Part shown: piece by piece, positions 1 through 9,210 of the stretch
Position numbering within the stretch: position 1 is the first letter of the stretch
Layout of the letters: every line of letters starts with the position of its first letter
NCBI RefSeq assembly: GCF_020177595.1
Contig: NZ_JAHTBL010000005.1
Location: forward strand, 238,608-302,607
Reading direction: 5' to 3'
Source: Cognatishimia sp. MH4019
GTDB taxonomy: Bacteria; Pseudomonadota; Alphaproteobacteria; Rhodobacterales; Rhodobacteraceae
DNA: 64,000 bases
Notes under the pieces: model-generated
Databases searched by the model: none
Told to the model about the DNA's origin: nothing
Seen by the model: only the letters and a program-made list of their open reading frames with translations
Program-made: the position numbers and the translations under genes

Positions 1-545
1 AAGGCTCCGCCTCCACCCTGATCGGCCCCAACTGCCCCGGTGTCATCACGCCCGACGCCTGCAAGATCGGCATCATGCCCGGCCACATCCACAAGCGCGG
101 CAGCGTTGGCGTCGTCTCCCGCTCCGGCACGCTGACCTACGAGGCCGTCAAGCAGACCACCGATGTGGGCCTTGGCCAGTCGACCTGCGTCGGCATTGGC
201 GGCGACCCCATCAAAGGGACCGAGCATATCGACGTCCTCGAATGGTTCCTTGCGGATGACGAGACTGAAAGCATCATCATGATCGGTGAGATCGGTGGTT
301 CGGCTGAAGAAGAAGCCGCCCAGTTCCTTGCCGATGAGAAGAAGAAAGGCCGCTGGAAGCCCACTGCCGGTTTCATCGCGGGCCGCACCGCCCCTCCGGG
401 CCGCCGCATGGGCCACGCCGGCGCCATCGTCGCCGGTGGTAAAGGCGGCGCGGAAGACAAGATCGAAGCGATGAAATCCGCAGGCATCGTCGTCGCCGAA
501 AGCCCCGCCAGTCTTGGCGAGGCGGTCGTGAAAGCGATCGGCTAA
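1..545 (+). CDS. sucD: Succinyl-CoA synthetase alpha subunit, C-terminal part (cut by window start)
   Basis: The frame is open from base 3 and ends at TAA 543-545. It encodes the C-terminal part of the ADP-forming succinate-CoA ligase alpha subunit, a TCA-cycle enzyme that makes succinate, CoA and ATP from succinyl-CoA. Visible family features are the GPNCPG stretch, the GIMPGHIH segment, SRSGTLTYE, the GIGGDP loop, and [17 protein letters not shown], which contains the phosphorylated active-site histidine (GHAGA). The N-terminal CoA-binding Rossmann domain lies outside the window. Its position upstream of sucA and sucB is the usual suc cluster of alphaproteobacteria. Confidence 0.97.
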   Translation, partial: GSASTLIGPNCPGVITPDACKIGIMPGHIHKRGSVGVVSRSGTLTYEAVKQTTDVGLGQSTCVGIGGDPIKGTEHIDVLEWFLADDETESIIMIGEIGGSAEEEAAQFLADEKKKGRWKPTAGFIAGRTAPPGRRMGHAGAIVAGGKGGAEDKIEAMKSAGIVVAESPASLGEAVVKAIG

Positions 546-553
546 GAAACCCC

Positions 554-607
554 GTCCCGGGCCTGACCCGGGACCTGAACCCAAAGACCCCGGGTCAAGC
601 CCGGGGC
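554..607. repeat. Pair of REP-like palindromes in the sucD downstream spacer
   Basis: Two GC-rich inverted repeats stand side by side: 554-574 (GTCCCGGGCCTGACCCGGGA plus one C) and 588-606 (CCCCGGGTCAAGCCCGGGG). The first is the exact reverse complement of 41771-41791, which is also one of a pair in an intergenic spacer. This is a dispersed, REP-type intergenic palindrome. In RNA each could form a strong hairpin, so the pair may also attenuate or terminate sucD transcription. Confidence 0.8.
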
Positions 608-738
608 GCGAGGAGCAAGATGGCAAGACGTGCCGCATCACGATCAGAGAGCAGCGCTCTGGACTGGGCGGATGCTGCACGCGTGCGTCTTAAGTGTGGG
701 TTGGGCGCGGCCCAGCGGTATCGCTGGAAGGAAAATCC

Positions 739-1191
739 ATGATGACTCGAAAGAGGTTCCTTACCCTTTTCTTCTTTTGGAGCAGTCTAGCCACAAGTGC
801 ACACTTGCTACAAATGCTCGGAGGAATTTGGCGCGACCTAGCGGCACTACAATTGTCTGCGACAACCTTTACTGGTCTTTTCTTTGTTGGACGGGACGGT
901 GTTGCTAGGCGTTCTAATGCCAAAAGGAAATACAGAGTTTTAGACGCGTCTATCAGCCCATTCCCGCTCTTTAGAATGACTGTTGCGTCCGCTTTAGCCG
1001 TTATCAGCGCACTGATCTTGATCCCAGTTGCCATCAGCGGAATTGTCTTCCCGTGGCCCTCTATCCTGATGCCGACCCTCCTCAACGAGCAAAGCGATTA
1101 CGGGTTACTCTTGCTATTCTCGTTTAGCCTTATCTTGCCAATGCTGCAGAGCTCCCCTTCCCAGCGCCAACCGAATGAGGTGCCCCAATGA
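739..1191 (+). CDS. Hypothetical membrane protein between sucD and sucA
   Basis: A 150-residue protein I do not recognise. The ATG at 739 (MMTRKR...) is chosen over an upstream in-frame start because it puts a basic N-terminus before a hydrophobic helix (about residues 7-25). Two more hydrophobic segments follow near residues 80-105 and 120-140, so two or three membrane helices are likely. Its TGA overlaps the sucA ATG as ATGA (1188-1191), suggesting translational coupling. Base composition is clearly lower in GC than the suc genes around it, which points to recent insertion into the cluster. Confidence 0.55.
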   Translation: MMTRKRFLTLFFFWSSLATSAHLLQMLGGIWRDLAALQLSATTFTGLFFVGRDGVARRSNAKRKYRVLDASISPFPLFRMTVASALAVISALILIPVAISGIVFPWPSILMPTLLNEQSDYGLLLLFSFSLILPMLQSSPSQRQPNEVPQ

Positions 1192-4154
1192 CAGACCAAA
1201 GCCCCAACGATATCTTCCATGCCTCCAGCTTCATGCAAGGCCACAACGCGGAATATCTCGAACAGCTTTACGCGCGCTACGCGAACGACCCCAACGCGGT
1301 CGATGAAGCGTGGCAGCAGTTCTTCCGCCAGATGGGCGACGCCGAACTGGACGTCAAAGCCGAAGCGCAAGGCCCAAGCTGGGCGCGCGGCGACTGGCCG
1401 CCGCAGCCTGCCGATGACCTGACAGCTGCGCTGACTGGCGAGTGGGCGCCCGACCCCGTTGAAGCCAAAGGCGCAGGCGACAAGATCAAGGCGCAGGCCG
1501 ATGCCAAAGGTGTCAGCGTCTCCGACGACCAGATCAAACGTGCCGTCCTCGACTCTATCCGCGCGCTCATGATCATCCGCGCCTACCGCATCCGGGGTCA
1601 TCTTGTGGCAGACCTTGATCCGCTGGGCATGCGCGATCAAACCCCACATCCGGAACTGGACCCTAAATCCTACGGCTTCACCGAGGCCGACATGGATCGC
1701 CCGATCTTCATCGACAATGTGTTGGGGCTGCAAATCGCCTCCATGCGCCAGATCATCGAGATCGTGAAGCGCACCTATTGCGGCACTTTCGCGCTGCAAT
1801 ACATGCATATTTCCGACCCCGAACAATCCGCCTGGCTCAAGGAACGGATCGAAGGTCTGGGCAAGGAAATCCAGTTCACCCGTGAAGGCCGCAAAGCCAT
1901 CCTCAACAAGATGGTCGAGGCCGAGGGCTTCGAGAAATTCCTCCATGTCAAATACATGGGCACCAAGCGGTTCGGCCTGGATGGCGGCGAAAGCCTGATC
2001 CCCGCGATGGAGCAGGTCATCAAGCGCGGCGGTGCGCTTGGCGTGAAGGAAATCGTCATCGGCATGCCTCACCGGGGCCGCCTGTCGGTGCTGGCCAACG
2101 TGATGAGCAAACCCTACCGCGCGATCTTCAACGAATTCCAGGGCGGCAGCTTCAAACCCGAAGACGTCGACGGCTCGGGCGACGTGAAATACCACCTCGG
2201 CGCGTCCTCGGACCGCGAGTTTGACGGCAATACCGTGCACCTGTCGCTGACCGCGAACCCCTCGCACCTTGAGGCCGTGAACCCCGTGGTGCTGGGCAAG
2301 GCCCGCGCCAAGCAGGACCAGTTGAACCCCGATGATCGTTCTCAGGTCATGCCGATCCTGTTGCACGGCGATGCAGCTTTCGCAGGCCAAGGCGTTGTGG
2401 CCGAATGTTTCGCCCTGTCCGGCCTGCGCGGGCACAAAACAGGCGGCACCATGCATATCGTGGTGAACAACCAGATCGGTTTCACCACGGCCCCGCATTT
2501 CTCCCGCTCCAGCCCCTATCCCACCGACAACGCGCTGGTGGTCGAAGCCCCGATCTTCCACGTGAACGGCGACGACCCGGAGGCCGTGGTCCACGCCGCC
2601 AAGGTCGCGACCGAGTTCCGCCAGAAATTCCAGAAAGACGTCGTGATCGACCTGATCTGCTACCGCCGCTTCGGGCATAACGAAGGCGACGAGCCGATGT
2701 TCACCAACCCGGTGATGTATAAGAAAATCAAGTCGCACAAGACGACGCTCAGCCTTTACACGGAACGTCTGGTCAAGGATGGCCTGATCCCCGAAGGCGA
2801 GATCGAGGATATGAAAACCGCCTTCCAGGCCCATCTGAACGACGAGTTTGAAGCGGGTCGCGACTACAAGCCCAACAAGGCCGACTGGCTGGATGGCCGC
2901 TGGTCTCATCTTGATCGCCGCAACGGCGAAAATTACGAGCGCGGGGCGACCTCCATCAAGCCCGAAACGCTTGAGGAAATCGGCAAAGCGCTGACCACCG
3001 CGCCGGATGGTTTCCCGATGCACAAAACCGTCGGGCGATTGCTGGACGCCAAGTCCAAAATGTTTGAATCCGGTGAGGGCTTCGATTGGGCAACGGGCGA
3101 GGCCATCGCCTTCGGCTCGCTTCTGACCGAAGGCTACCCGGTGCGCCTTGCAGGCCAGGACAGCGCACGCGGCACGTTCTCGCAACGCCACTCCGCGCTG
3201 ATCAATCAGGACACCGAAGAACGCTATTACCCGCTCAACCACGTCCGCGCGGGCCAGTCCCGCTACGAGGTCATCGACTCGATGCTTTCGGAATACGCGG
3301 TGCTGGGCTTTGAATATGGCTACTCACTGGCCGAACCCAACGCGCTGACCATGTGGGAAGCACAGTTCGGCGATTTCGCCAACGGCGCGCAGATCATGTT
3401 TGATCAGTTCATCAGCTCGGGCGAAAGCAAGTGGCTGCGGATGTCCGGCCTCGTGATGCTGCTGCCCCACGGCTATGAAGGCCAAGGCCCCGAACACTCG
3501 TCGGCCCGTCTTGAACGCTTCCTGCAAATGTGCGGCGGTGACAACTGGATCGTGGCGAATTGCACCACGCCCGCCAACTATTTCCACATCCTGCGCCGTC
3601 AGTTGCACCGGACCTTCCGCAAGCCGCTGGTGATGATGACCCCCAAATCGCTGCTGCGCCACAAGCTGGCCATCAGCGCGGCCGAGGATTTCACCACCGG
3701 AAGCTCATTCCACCGCGTCCTCTGGGACGATGCGCAAAAGGGCAATTCGGACACCAAGCTGAAGCCCGACGACAAGATCAAGCGCGTCGTGATGTGCTCG
3801 GGCAAGGTCTATTACGACCTGCTCGAAGAACGCGACGCCCGCGGCATCGACGACATCTACCTGCTGCGCGTGGAACAGTTCTACCCGTTCCCCGCCCTCA
3901 GCCTCGTCAAAGAGCTGGAGCGGTTCAGCCAGGCCGAAATGGTCTGGTGTCAGGAAGAGCCCAAGAACCAGGGCGCCTGGACCTTTATCGAGCCCAATAT
4001 CGAATGGGTCCTCGGCCGGATCGGTGCGAAAACCGCGCGTCCAAGCTATGCTGGTCGCCCCGCCTCTGCCTCGCCCGCAACGGGTCTGGCCAGCCAGCAC
4101 AAAGCACAACAAGCAGCGCTCGTGAATGACGCGCTGACCATGGAAGGGAAATAA
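1188..4154 (+). CDS. sucA: 2-oxoglutarate dehydrogenase E1 component
   Basis: The 988-residue thiamine-diphosphate-dependent E1 decarboxylates 2-oxoglutarate and succinylates the lipoyl group of SucB; length fits the family. The N-terminus has the E1o helical segment (SSFMQGHNAEYLEQLYARY) that docks to the E2 core. GMPHRGRLSVLANV, TANPSHLEAVNPVV, the HGDAAFAGQG thiamine-diphosphate stretch and NNQIGFTT follow, then the transketolase-like pyrimidine-binding domain with QRHS and EAQFGDFANGAQ. It starts inside the stop of the preceding small gene and ends 3 bases before sucB, so it sits in one transcription unit with sucB. Confidence 0.98.
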   Translation: MTDQSPNDIFHASSFMQGHNAEYLEQLYARYANDPNAVDEAWQQFFRQMGDAELDVKAEAQGPSWARGDWPPQPADDLTAALTGEWAPDPVEAKGAGDKIKAQADAKGVSVSDDQIKRAVLDSIRALMIIRAYRIRGHLVADLDPLGMRDQTPHPELDPKSYGFTEADMDRPIFIDNVLGLQIASMRQIIEIVKRTYCGTFALQYMHISDPEQSAWLKERIEGLGKEIQFTREGRKAILNKMVEAEGFEKFLHVKYMGTKRFGLDGGESLIPAMEQVIKRGGALGVKEIVIGMPHRGRLSVLANVMSKPYRAIFNEFQGGSFKPEDVDGSGDVKYHLGASSDREFDGNTVHLSLTANPSHLEAVNPVVLGKARAKQDQLNPDDRSQVMPILLHGDAAFAGQGVVAECFALSGLRGHKTGGTMHIVVNNQIGFTTAPHFSRSSPYPTDNALVVEAPIFHVNGDDPEAVVHAAKVATEFRQKFQKDVVIDLICYRRFGHNEGDEPMFTNPVMYKKIKSHKTTLSLYTERLVKDGLIPEGEIEDMKTAFQAHLNDEFEAGRDYKPNKADWLDGRWSHLDRRNGENYERGATSIKPETLEEIGKALTTAPDGFPMHKTVGRLLDAKSKMFESGEGFDWATGEAIAFGSLLTEGYPVRLAGQDSARGTFSQRHSALINQDTEERYYPLNHVRAGQSRYEVIDSMLSEYAVLGFEYGYSLAEPNALTMWEAQFGDFANGAQIMFDQFISSGESKWLRMSGLVMLLPHGYEGQGPEHSSARLERFLQMCGGDNWIVANCTTPANYFHILRRQLHRTFRKPLVMMTPKSLLRHKLAISAAEDFTTGSSFHRVLWDDAQKGNSDTKLKPDDKIKRVVMCSGKVYYDLLEERDARGIDDIYLLRVEQFYPFPALSLVKELERFSQAEMVWCQEEPKNQGAWTFIEPNIEWVLGRIGAKTARPSYAGRPASASPATGLASQHKAQQAALVNDALTMEGK

Positions 4155-4157
4155 GCC

Positions 4158-5660
4158 ATGTCCACCGAAGTCCGCGTCCCCACACTGGGCGAAAGCGTCA
4201 CCGAGGCCACCGTCGCCACTTGGTTCAAAAAGCCCGGCGATGCCGTAGCTGTGGATGAAATGCTCTGCGAGCTGGAAACCGACAAAGTCACGGTCGAGGT
4301 CCCCTCCCCCGCCGCTGGCACCCTGTCTGAAATCGTCGCCGCCGAAGGCGAGACCGTGGGCGTTGACGCGCTGCTGGCCTCTATCTCCGAAGGCGCGAGT
4401 GCAGACGCGACCCCCGCCCCGGCCGCAGAGTCGGAGCCTCAAGCCAAGGCCGACGCCCCCAAAGGCGGCGACGCTGTTGACGTCATGGTCCCCACCCTTG
4501 GCGAAAGCGTGACGGAGGCGACCGTTTCCACATGGTTCAAAGCCGTGGGCGACAGCGTCGCGCAAGACGAAATGCTCTGCGAGTTGGAGACCGACAAGGT
4601 CAGCGTCGAGGTCCCGGCCCCCGCCGCCGGTGTCCTCACGGAAATCACCGCCGCTGAAGGCACAACCGTCGATGCCTCCGCAAAGCTTGGCGTCATCTCC
4701 GGCTCAGGTGCCGCGGCCCCCGCGCAGGAGAAAGCCCCGGCCCCCGCCGCAGCCCCGTCCGGCTCAGACATAGACGTCGAAGACGCCCCCTCTGCCAAAA
4801 AGCTGATGGCCGAAAAAGGCCTCACCTCCGACCAGGTCACCGGCACAGGCCGCGACGGTCGCGTGATGAAAGAAGACGTTCTGAACGCCCTCTCCGCCCC
4901 CAAGGCCGAAGCGCCTGCGCCCGCGTCGATCCCGCGCGCCCCCGTCTCTGCCGATGATGCCTCCCGCGAAGAGCGCGTGAAGATGACGCGCCTGCGCCAG
5001 ACCATCGCCAAGCGCCTCAAGGACAGCCAGAACACCGCCGCCATGCTCACCACCTATAACGAGGTCGACATGACCGAGGTGATGGCGCTGCGCAACGAAT
5101 ACAAAGACATGTTCCTCAAGAAACACGGCGTGAAACTGGGCTTCATGTCCTTCTTCACCAAGGCCTGCTGCCACGCGCTGAAAGAGGTCCCCGAGGTCAA
5201 CGCCGAAATCGACGGCACCGACATCGTCTACAAGAACTTCGTCCATATGGGCATCGCCGCCGGCACGCCCACCGGCCTCGTCGTCCCCGTGATCCGCGAC
5301 GCCGACGCGATGAGCTTCGCCGATATCGAAAAAGCCATCGGCGAAAAAGGCAAACGCGCCCGCGACGGCAAACTGTCGATGGCCGAAATGCAAGGCGGCA
5401 CCTTCACCATCTCGAACGGAGGCGTCTACGGCTCCCTCATGTCCTCCCCCATCCTGAACCCGCCGCAATCGGGTATCTTGGGGATGCACAAAATCCAGGA
5501 CCGCCCGATGGTCGTGGGTGGAGAAATCAAAATCCGCCCGATGATGTATCTGGCGCTGTCGTATGACCACCGGATCGTCGACGGCAAAGGCGCGGTGACG
5601 TTCTTGGTGCGGGTCAAAGAGGCGCTCGAGGATCCGCGCCGCTTGTTGATGGATCTCTAA
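4158..5660 (+). CDS. sucB: 2-oxoglutarate dehydrogenase E2, dihydrolipoyl succinyltransferase, with two lipoyl domains
   Basis: The 500-residue E2 transfers succinyl groups to CoA and forms the complex core. Two tandem lipoyl domains are visible (about residues 1-77 and 110-187), each with the CELETDKV lysine motif, joined by Ala/Pro-rich linkers. A peripheral-subunit-binding domain follows (about 205-245, [11 protein letters not shown]...[13 protein letters not shown]). The catalytic domain ends with the DHRIVDG active-site signature. Classical E. coli SucB has one lipoyl domain; the second is a lineage variation and both lysine motifs look functional. It lies directly after sucA. Confidence 0.97.
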   Translation: MSTEVRVPTLGESVTEATVATWFKKPGDAVAVDEMLCELETDKVTVEVPSPAAGTLSEIVAAEGETVGVDALLASISEGASADATPAPAAESEPQAKADAPKGGDAVDVMVPTLGESVTEATVSTWFKAVGDSVAQDEMLCELETDKVSVEVPAPAAGVLTEITAAEGTTVDASAKLGVISGSGAAAPAQEKAPAPAAAPSGSDIDVEDAPSAKKLMAEKGLTSDQVTGTGRDGRVMKEDVLNALSAPKAEAPAPASIPRAPVSADDASREERVKMTRLRQTIAKRLKDSQNTAAMLTTYNEVDMTEVMALRNEYKDMFLKKHGVKLGFMSFFTKACCHALKEVPEVNAEIDGTDIVYKNFVHMGIAAGTPTGLVVPVIRDADAMSFADIEKAIGEKGKRARDGKLSMAEMQGGTFTISNGGVYGSLMSSPILNPPQSGILGMHKIQDRPMVVGGEIKIRPMMYLALSYDHRIVDGKGAVTFLVRVKEALEDPRRLLMDL

Positions 5661-5664
5661 AGCT

Positions 5665-6141
5665 ATGAAGTTTTGGGGAACAATCGGACTCTTCACATTG
5701 TTGACGTCCGGCGTGACGCCAACACTGCTTCGCGCTGATTGGGTTCCAGATTTCTTGCAAAGCAACGATGAGCTATTTTGTCAGGCATGCGAAAGCCAAA
5801 TCAAAGAACGTCTCCGATCACCAAGCACTTACGTCCGCACAGGTTGCCAATTCTTCGAGACTCAACCGATGACCGAAGAAACTTATGCGGCTTGGGAGGG
5901 AGCAAGTAGCTTCGATGCTCTAGACGCAATCGACAAGCAACTGTTTTCCGGTGGTTACGAAATGGCATCCGTGTTTGTGGATTACGAAGCTGCGAATGCG
6001 TTTGGGACGCCTGTGAAAGGTCTTGGGCATTGTGAAGCTAAGGTTCGCGAAGCAGATGATGTCCGAGAACTCAAACCTGAAACGATTAGGATCAACGGAA
6101 GAACAAATTTTCGGTTCCTAATGGATCAGCTTGCAAATTGA
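5665..6141 (+). CDS. Hypothetical exported protein
   Basis: A 158-residue protein of unknown function starting 4 bases after the sucB stop. The N-terminus (MKFWGTIGLFTLLTSGVTP...) is a plausible Sec signal peptide with cleavage near residue 24. The mature part has four cysteines (CQAC, TGCQF, GHCEA), compatible with disulphides in the periplasm. No family motif was recognised. Its GC content is lower than that of sucB and lpdA, as for the gene at 739-1191. It may be carried on the suc transcript, but nothing ties it to 2-oxoglutarate oxidation. Confidence 0.6.
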   Translation: MKFWGTIGLFTLLTSGVTPTLLRADWVPDFLQSNDELFCQACESQIKERLRSPSTYVRTGCQFFETQPMTEETYAAWEGASSFDALDAIDKQLFSGGYEMASVFVDYEAANAFGTPVKGLGHCEAKVREADDVRELKPETIRINGRTNFRFLMDQLAN

Positions 6142-6148
6142 GAACCCA

Positions 6149-6496
6149 ATGACCGTCGCCCTCACAGCCCTCCGCTACATGCTGATCGTCTCGGTCGTCG
6201 GCCTCGTCATGGCCGCTGTGCTGCGCTTTGCTTTGTCGGACGCTGCCACCAATGGCCAACTCATCACAGCCGCCATTGACCTCGCGATCATGCTGGCCCT
6301 CCGCATCGGCCTCAAAGCTGCGAATCCGCTCATGGGAGGCCTTTTCGCGCTCTTCTGCCTCGCGATGATCGCCTCCGCCCTCACCGCCCCGCAGAACATG
6401 GCCTCCATGGCCACCTACCTGAACGCACTGCTCGCCTGCGTCGGCCTTTGGGGCATCGCCAAGTGGTTCCGCCACGAACGGGTGACCGTCAAATGA
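6149..6496 (+). CDS. Small hypothetical integral membrane protein
   Basis: A 115-residue protein from the ATG at 6149 (MTVALTALRYMLIV...). It has about four hydrophobic helices and ends in a basic tail (WFRHERVTVK). The stop overlaps the next start as ATGA at 6493, so the two are probably co-translated. Function is unknown. High-GC codon use matches the core genes. Confidence 0.65.
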   Translation: MTVALTALRYMLIVSVVGLVMAAVLRFALSDAATNGQLITAAIDLAIMLALRIGLKAANPLMGGLFALFCLAMIASALTAPQNMASMATYLNALLACVGLWGIAKWFRHERVTVK

Positions 6497-6903
6497 CACC
6501 CGAGCTTACCGTCCTCGCCCTCGCAGGCCTGTTGCAGATGCTGCAATTCGTCCTGATGGCGGTCCCCGCCAATCTGGAGCTTGGCCCGGCCAAAACCGGG
6601 TCCCCCCGCGACGCGGATCGCATGGAAAAACCGCTGATGGATCAACTCAGCACCCGCACCGCCCGCCTTTATCGCGCGCTGAACAACCATTTCGAGGCGC
6701 TGATCCTTTTCACCCTCGCCGTCGTCGTCGTGACACTCTCGGACAGCGGCACGCAATTCACCGCCGCCTGCGCCTACGCCTACCTTGCCGCACGCATCCT
6801 CTACATCCCCGCCTATGCCTTCGGATGGGTGCCGTGGCGCAGTCTTATCTTCGCCGTCGGCTGGGCGGCCAGCGGCCTTATGATCATGGCGGCGCTGCTA
6901 TGA
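6493..6903 (+). CDS. MAPEG-family membrane protein
   Basis: A 136-residue protein with about four membrane helices, fitting the MAPEG superfamily (glutathione- and eicosanoid-related membrane proteins) in size and pattern. The central ALNNHFEALILF segment resembles the conserved N-x-x-E-x-x-P/L helix, and AYLAARILYIPAYAFG resembles the family's R-x-x-Y-x-x-x-Y segment near the end. The start at 6493 overlaps the preceding stop. The substrate cannot be read from sequence. Proteins of this type commonly sit between sucB and lpd in Rhodobacterales. Confidence 0.75.
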   Translation: MTPELTVLALAGLLQMLQFVLMAVPANLELGPAKTGSPRDADRMEKPLMDQLSTRTARLYRALNNHFEALILFTLAVVVVTLSDSGTQFTAACAYAYLAARILYIPAYAFGWVPWRSLIFAVGWAASGLMIMAALL

Positions 6904-6913
6904 TACACCCATT

Positions 6914-6966
6914 TGTATGTACAGTGTATGTACGCGCTATGCACCGGAAGTGTACGCGATATGCAC
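6914..6966 (+). promoter_or_regulatory. Phased TGTA repeats upstream of lpdA
   Basis: TGTATGTAC occurs at 6914-6922 and again at 6925-6933, 11 bp apart. TGTACGCGCTATGCAC at 6929-6944 recurs with one mismatch at 6951-6966, 22 bp later. Spacings of 11 and 22 bp place the copies on the same face of the helix, as expected for a multimeric regulator site. The block lies 30-80 bp before the lpdA start. The regulator is unknown. Confidence 0.45.
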
Positions 6967-6993
6967 AGCCCTTCCCGACCTCAGGAGACCCCA

Positions 6994-8382
6994 ATGGCCA
7001 ACTATGACGTCATCATCATCGGCAGCGGCCCCGGCGGCTATGTCTGCGCCATCCGCTGCGCCCAACTCGGCCTCAAAACCGCTTGTGTCGAAGGGCGCGA
7101 GACCCTTGGCGGCACCTGCCTGAACATCGGCTGCATCCCGTCCAAAGCGCTGCTGCATGCGTCTCATATGCTGCACGAAGCAGAACATAATTTCGCCTCC
7201 ATGGGCTTGAAGGGCAAAAGCCCTTCGGTCGACTGGAAACAGATGCTCGCCTACAAAGACGAGGTGATCGGCCAGAACACCAAAGGCATCGAATTTCTGT
7301 TCAAAAAGAACAAGATAGACTGGCTCAAAGGTTGGGGATCGATCCCCGAAGCGGGCAAAGTCAAAGTCGGTGACGAGGTTCACGAGGCCACGCATATCGT
7401 CATCGCATCCGGCTCCGAGCCGTCCTCCCTGCCGGGGATCGAGATTGACGAAAAGGTCGTCGTCACCTCCACCGGCGCGCTGGAACTAAGCAAGATCCCC
7501 AAGAAAATGGTCGTGATCGGCGCAGGCGTGATCGGGCTTGAGCTTGGCTCTGTCTATGCCCGCCTCGGCACCGAAGTGCATGTCGTCGAATTCCTTGACG
7601 CTATCACCCCCGGCATGGACGCCGAAGTGCAGCGCACCTTCCAGAAACTGCTGACAAAACAGGGCCTTAACTTCACTCTCGGCGCCGCCGTCCAATCGGT
7701 CGACGCCACGAAAACCAAGGCCAAAGTCACCTACAAGCTGCGCAAGGATGACAGCGAGCACACGATCGACGCCGACACCGTCCTCGTCGCCACGGGCCGC
7801 AAACCCTACATCGACGGCCTCGGCCTAGACGCTCTCGGCGTCGCCATGACCGAGCGCGGTCAGGTCAAGACCGACGCCCAGTGGAACACCAATGTCAAAG
7901 GCATCTACGCCATCGGCGACGCCATCGAAGGCCCGATGCTGGCCCATAAAGCCGAAGACGAAGGCATGGCCGTTGCCGAAGTGATCGCAGGCCAGCACGG
8001 CCACGTGAACTACGGCGTGATCCCCGGCGTGATCTATACTCACCCCGAGGTCGCAAGCGTCGGTGAAACCGAAGAAACCCTGAAAGAACAAGGGCGTGCC
8101 TATAAGGTCGGCAAGTTCTCCTTCATGGGCAATGGTCGCGCGAAGGCGAATTTCGCCGCTGACGGTTTCGTCAAAATCCTCGCCGACAAATCCACCGACC
8201 GCATCCTCGGCGCGCATATCATCGGCCCCATGGCGGGTGACCTGCTGCACGAGATTTGCGTCGCTATGGAGTTCGGCGCCGCCGCCGAAGACCTCGCCCG
8301 CACTTGCCACGCGCACCCGACCTATTCGGAAGCCGTGCGCGAAGCGGCCCTCGCCTGCGGCGACGGCCCGATCCATAGCTGA
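6994..8382 (+). CDS. lpdA: Dihydrolipoyl dehydrogenase (E3)
   Basis: The 462-residue FAD/NAD flavoprotein reoxidises the dihydrolipoyl groups of the 2-oxoacid dehydrogenase complexes. The ATG at 6994 follows a good CAGGAG ribosome-binding site and begins [17 protein letters not shown], the FAD-binding GxGxxG fold. The redox disulphide is in [16 protein letters not shown]; the second nucleotide-binding motif is [19 protein letters not shown]; the C-terminal dimer domain has the active-site HAHPTYSEA histidine. Its position after sucAB supports the 2-oxoglutarate complex as its main partner. Confidence 0.98.
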   Translation: MANYDVIIIGSGPGGYVCAIRCAQLGLKTACVEGRETLGGTCLNIGCIPSKALLHASHMLHEAEHNFASMGLKGKSPSVDWKQMLAYKDEVIGQNTKGIEFLFKKNKIDWLKGWGSIPEAGKVKVGDEVHEATHIVIASGSEPSSLPGIEIDEKVVVTSTGALELSKIPKKMVVIGAGVIGLELGSVYARLGTEVHVVEFLDAITPGMDAEVQRTFQKLLTKQGLNFTLGAAVQSVDATKTKAKVTYKLRKDDSEHTIDADTVLVATGRKPYIDGLGLDALGVAMTERGQVKTDAQWNTNVKGIYAIGDAIEGPMLAHKAEDEGMAVAEVIAGQHGHVNYGVIPGVIYTHPEVASVGETEETLKEQGRAYKVGKFSFMGNGRAKANFAADGFVKILADKSTDRILGAHIIGPMAGDLLHEICVAMEFGAAAEDLARTCHAHPTYSEAVREAALACGDGPIHS

Positions 8383-8398
8383 ACCGAAGCTCAGAACG

Positions 8399-8429
8399 AA
8401 AAAACGGCGCTCCCATCGCGGGGCGCCGT
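8399..8429 (-). terminator. Rho-independent terminator for the GntR gene
   Basis: Arms 8404-8410 (ACGGCGC) and 8423-8429 (GCGCCGT) form a GC stem extendable by two pairs. Six A bases at 8399-8404 become a U run after the stem when read on the minus strand. It lies in the convergent spacer between lpdA and the GntR gene, so it mainly serves the latter. Confidence 0.75.
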
Positions 8430-8531
8430 ACTCGTTTCACCAACCATTAACCTTAACGCGCGCCCGCCGACCCTTCTTTTGTTCCTAAATACCTCGGGGG
8501 TGAATGGCGCAGCCAGAGGGGGCAGCGCCCC

Positions 8532-9179
8532 CTACCCCGCCAACATCTTCAAACCAGCCGTCACATCCGTGCGCACCGCCAGCCGCAATCCCGGCTCATC
8601 ACCCGCCTTCAACGCGGCGATAATCAACCGGTGATGCACCGGAGGCTCCGTGCGCTTCAGCTTGCCGTAAAGCGCCCGCATGGTCGGCCCCAATTGCAGC
8701 CAGATCGTCTCTGCCGTGGCCAGCATCGCAGGTGCTTGGGCGCGCAGATAAAGCGTCCTGTGAAACTCCAGATTGGTGCGAATATAGCCAACCGAATCTC
8801 CGCGCGCGATCACGGTGCCAATCGCACCGTTGATCGTCTCCAGCCGCTCGATCAGCGCCATATGCGCCCGCGGCAAGGCGCGGCTCGACAGTTCCGGCTC
8901 GATGAGCGCGCGCAAGGCGGCCAATTCCTCGATCCGCTCGTTGCTCAACTCTGGCGTCGACACCCGGCCTGAGGAGGACAGCGACAACGCCCCTTCCGCC
9001 ACCAACCGCCGTGCCGCCTCGCGCGCAGGTGTCATCGACACGCCGTATTCCTTACCGATCCCACGCAAGGTCATCGCCTGACCGGGTAAAACCTCTCCAT
9101 GCATGATCTTGGTGCGCAAAGACCGGTACACCCGGTCATGGGATGCCGTCGTGGGTTCGGATCGGGATTGGATCAACAT
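8532..9179 (-). CDS. GntR-family transcriptional regulator (FCD/FadR subfamily)
   Basis: A 215-residue regulator. The N-terminal winged HTH (about residues 12-75) shows RVYRSLRTKIMHGEVLPGQ and the recognition region GKEYGVSMTPAREAARRLVAEG. The C-terminal all-helical FCD ligand domain follows (about 85-210), with the typical LRALIEPELSSRA opening and FHRTLYLRA helix. Such proteins usually repress catabolic or transport genes and release DNA on binding a carboxylate ligand. It is a single gene convergent with lpdA; its target is not evident. Confidence 0.9.
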   Translation of the reverse strand: MLIQSRSEPTTASHDRVYRSLRTKIMHGEVLPGQAMTLRGIGKEYGVSMTPAREAARRLVAEGALSLSSSGRVSTPELSNERIEELAALRALIEPELSSRALPRAHMALIERLETINGAIGTVIARGDSVGYIRTNLEFHRTLYLRAQAPAMLATAETIWLQLGPTMRALYGKLKRTEPPVHHRLIIAALKAGDEPGLRLAVRTDVTAGLKMLAG

Positions 9180-9210
9180 GGCTCAAATGTGATCACAAAC
9201 GCCGCGCGGG

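Noticed and set aside
1098..3242. Long open frame opposite sucA
   Set aside because: It lies fully antisense to the certain sucA gene and arises from high-GC codon bias; the translated product is low-complexity His/Gly/Val-rich with no family signature.
6904..6993. CRISPR-like array before lpdA
   Set aside because: Only a few TGTA-type units with 11- and 22-bp spacing and no spacers of CRISPR length; regulatory repeats fit better.
8402..8429. lpdA rho-independent terminator
   Set aside because: The hairpin is real, but the base run needed for the U tract is on the left side, so as a terminator it fits the minus-strand GntR gene rather than lpdA.
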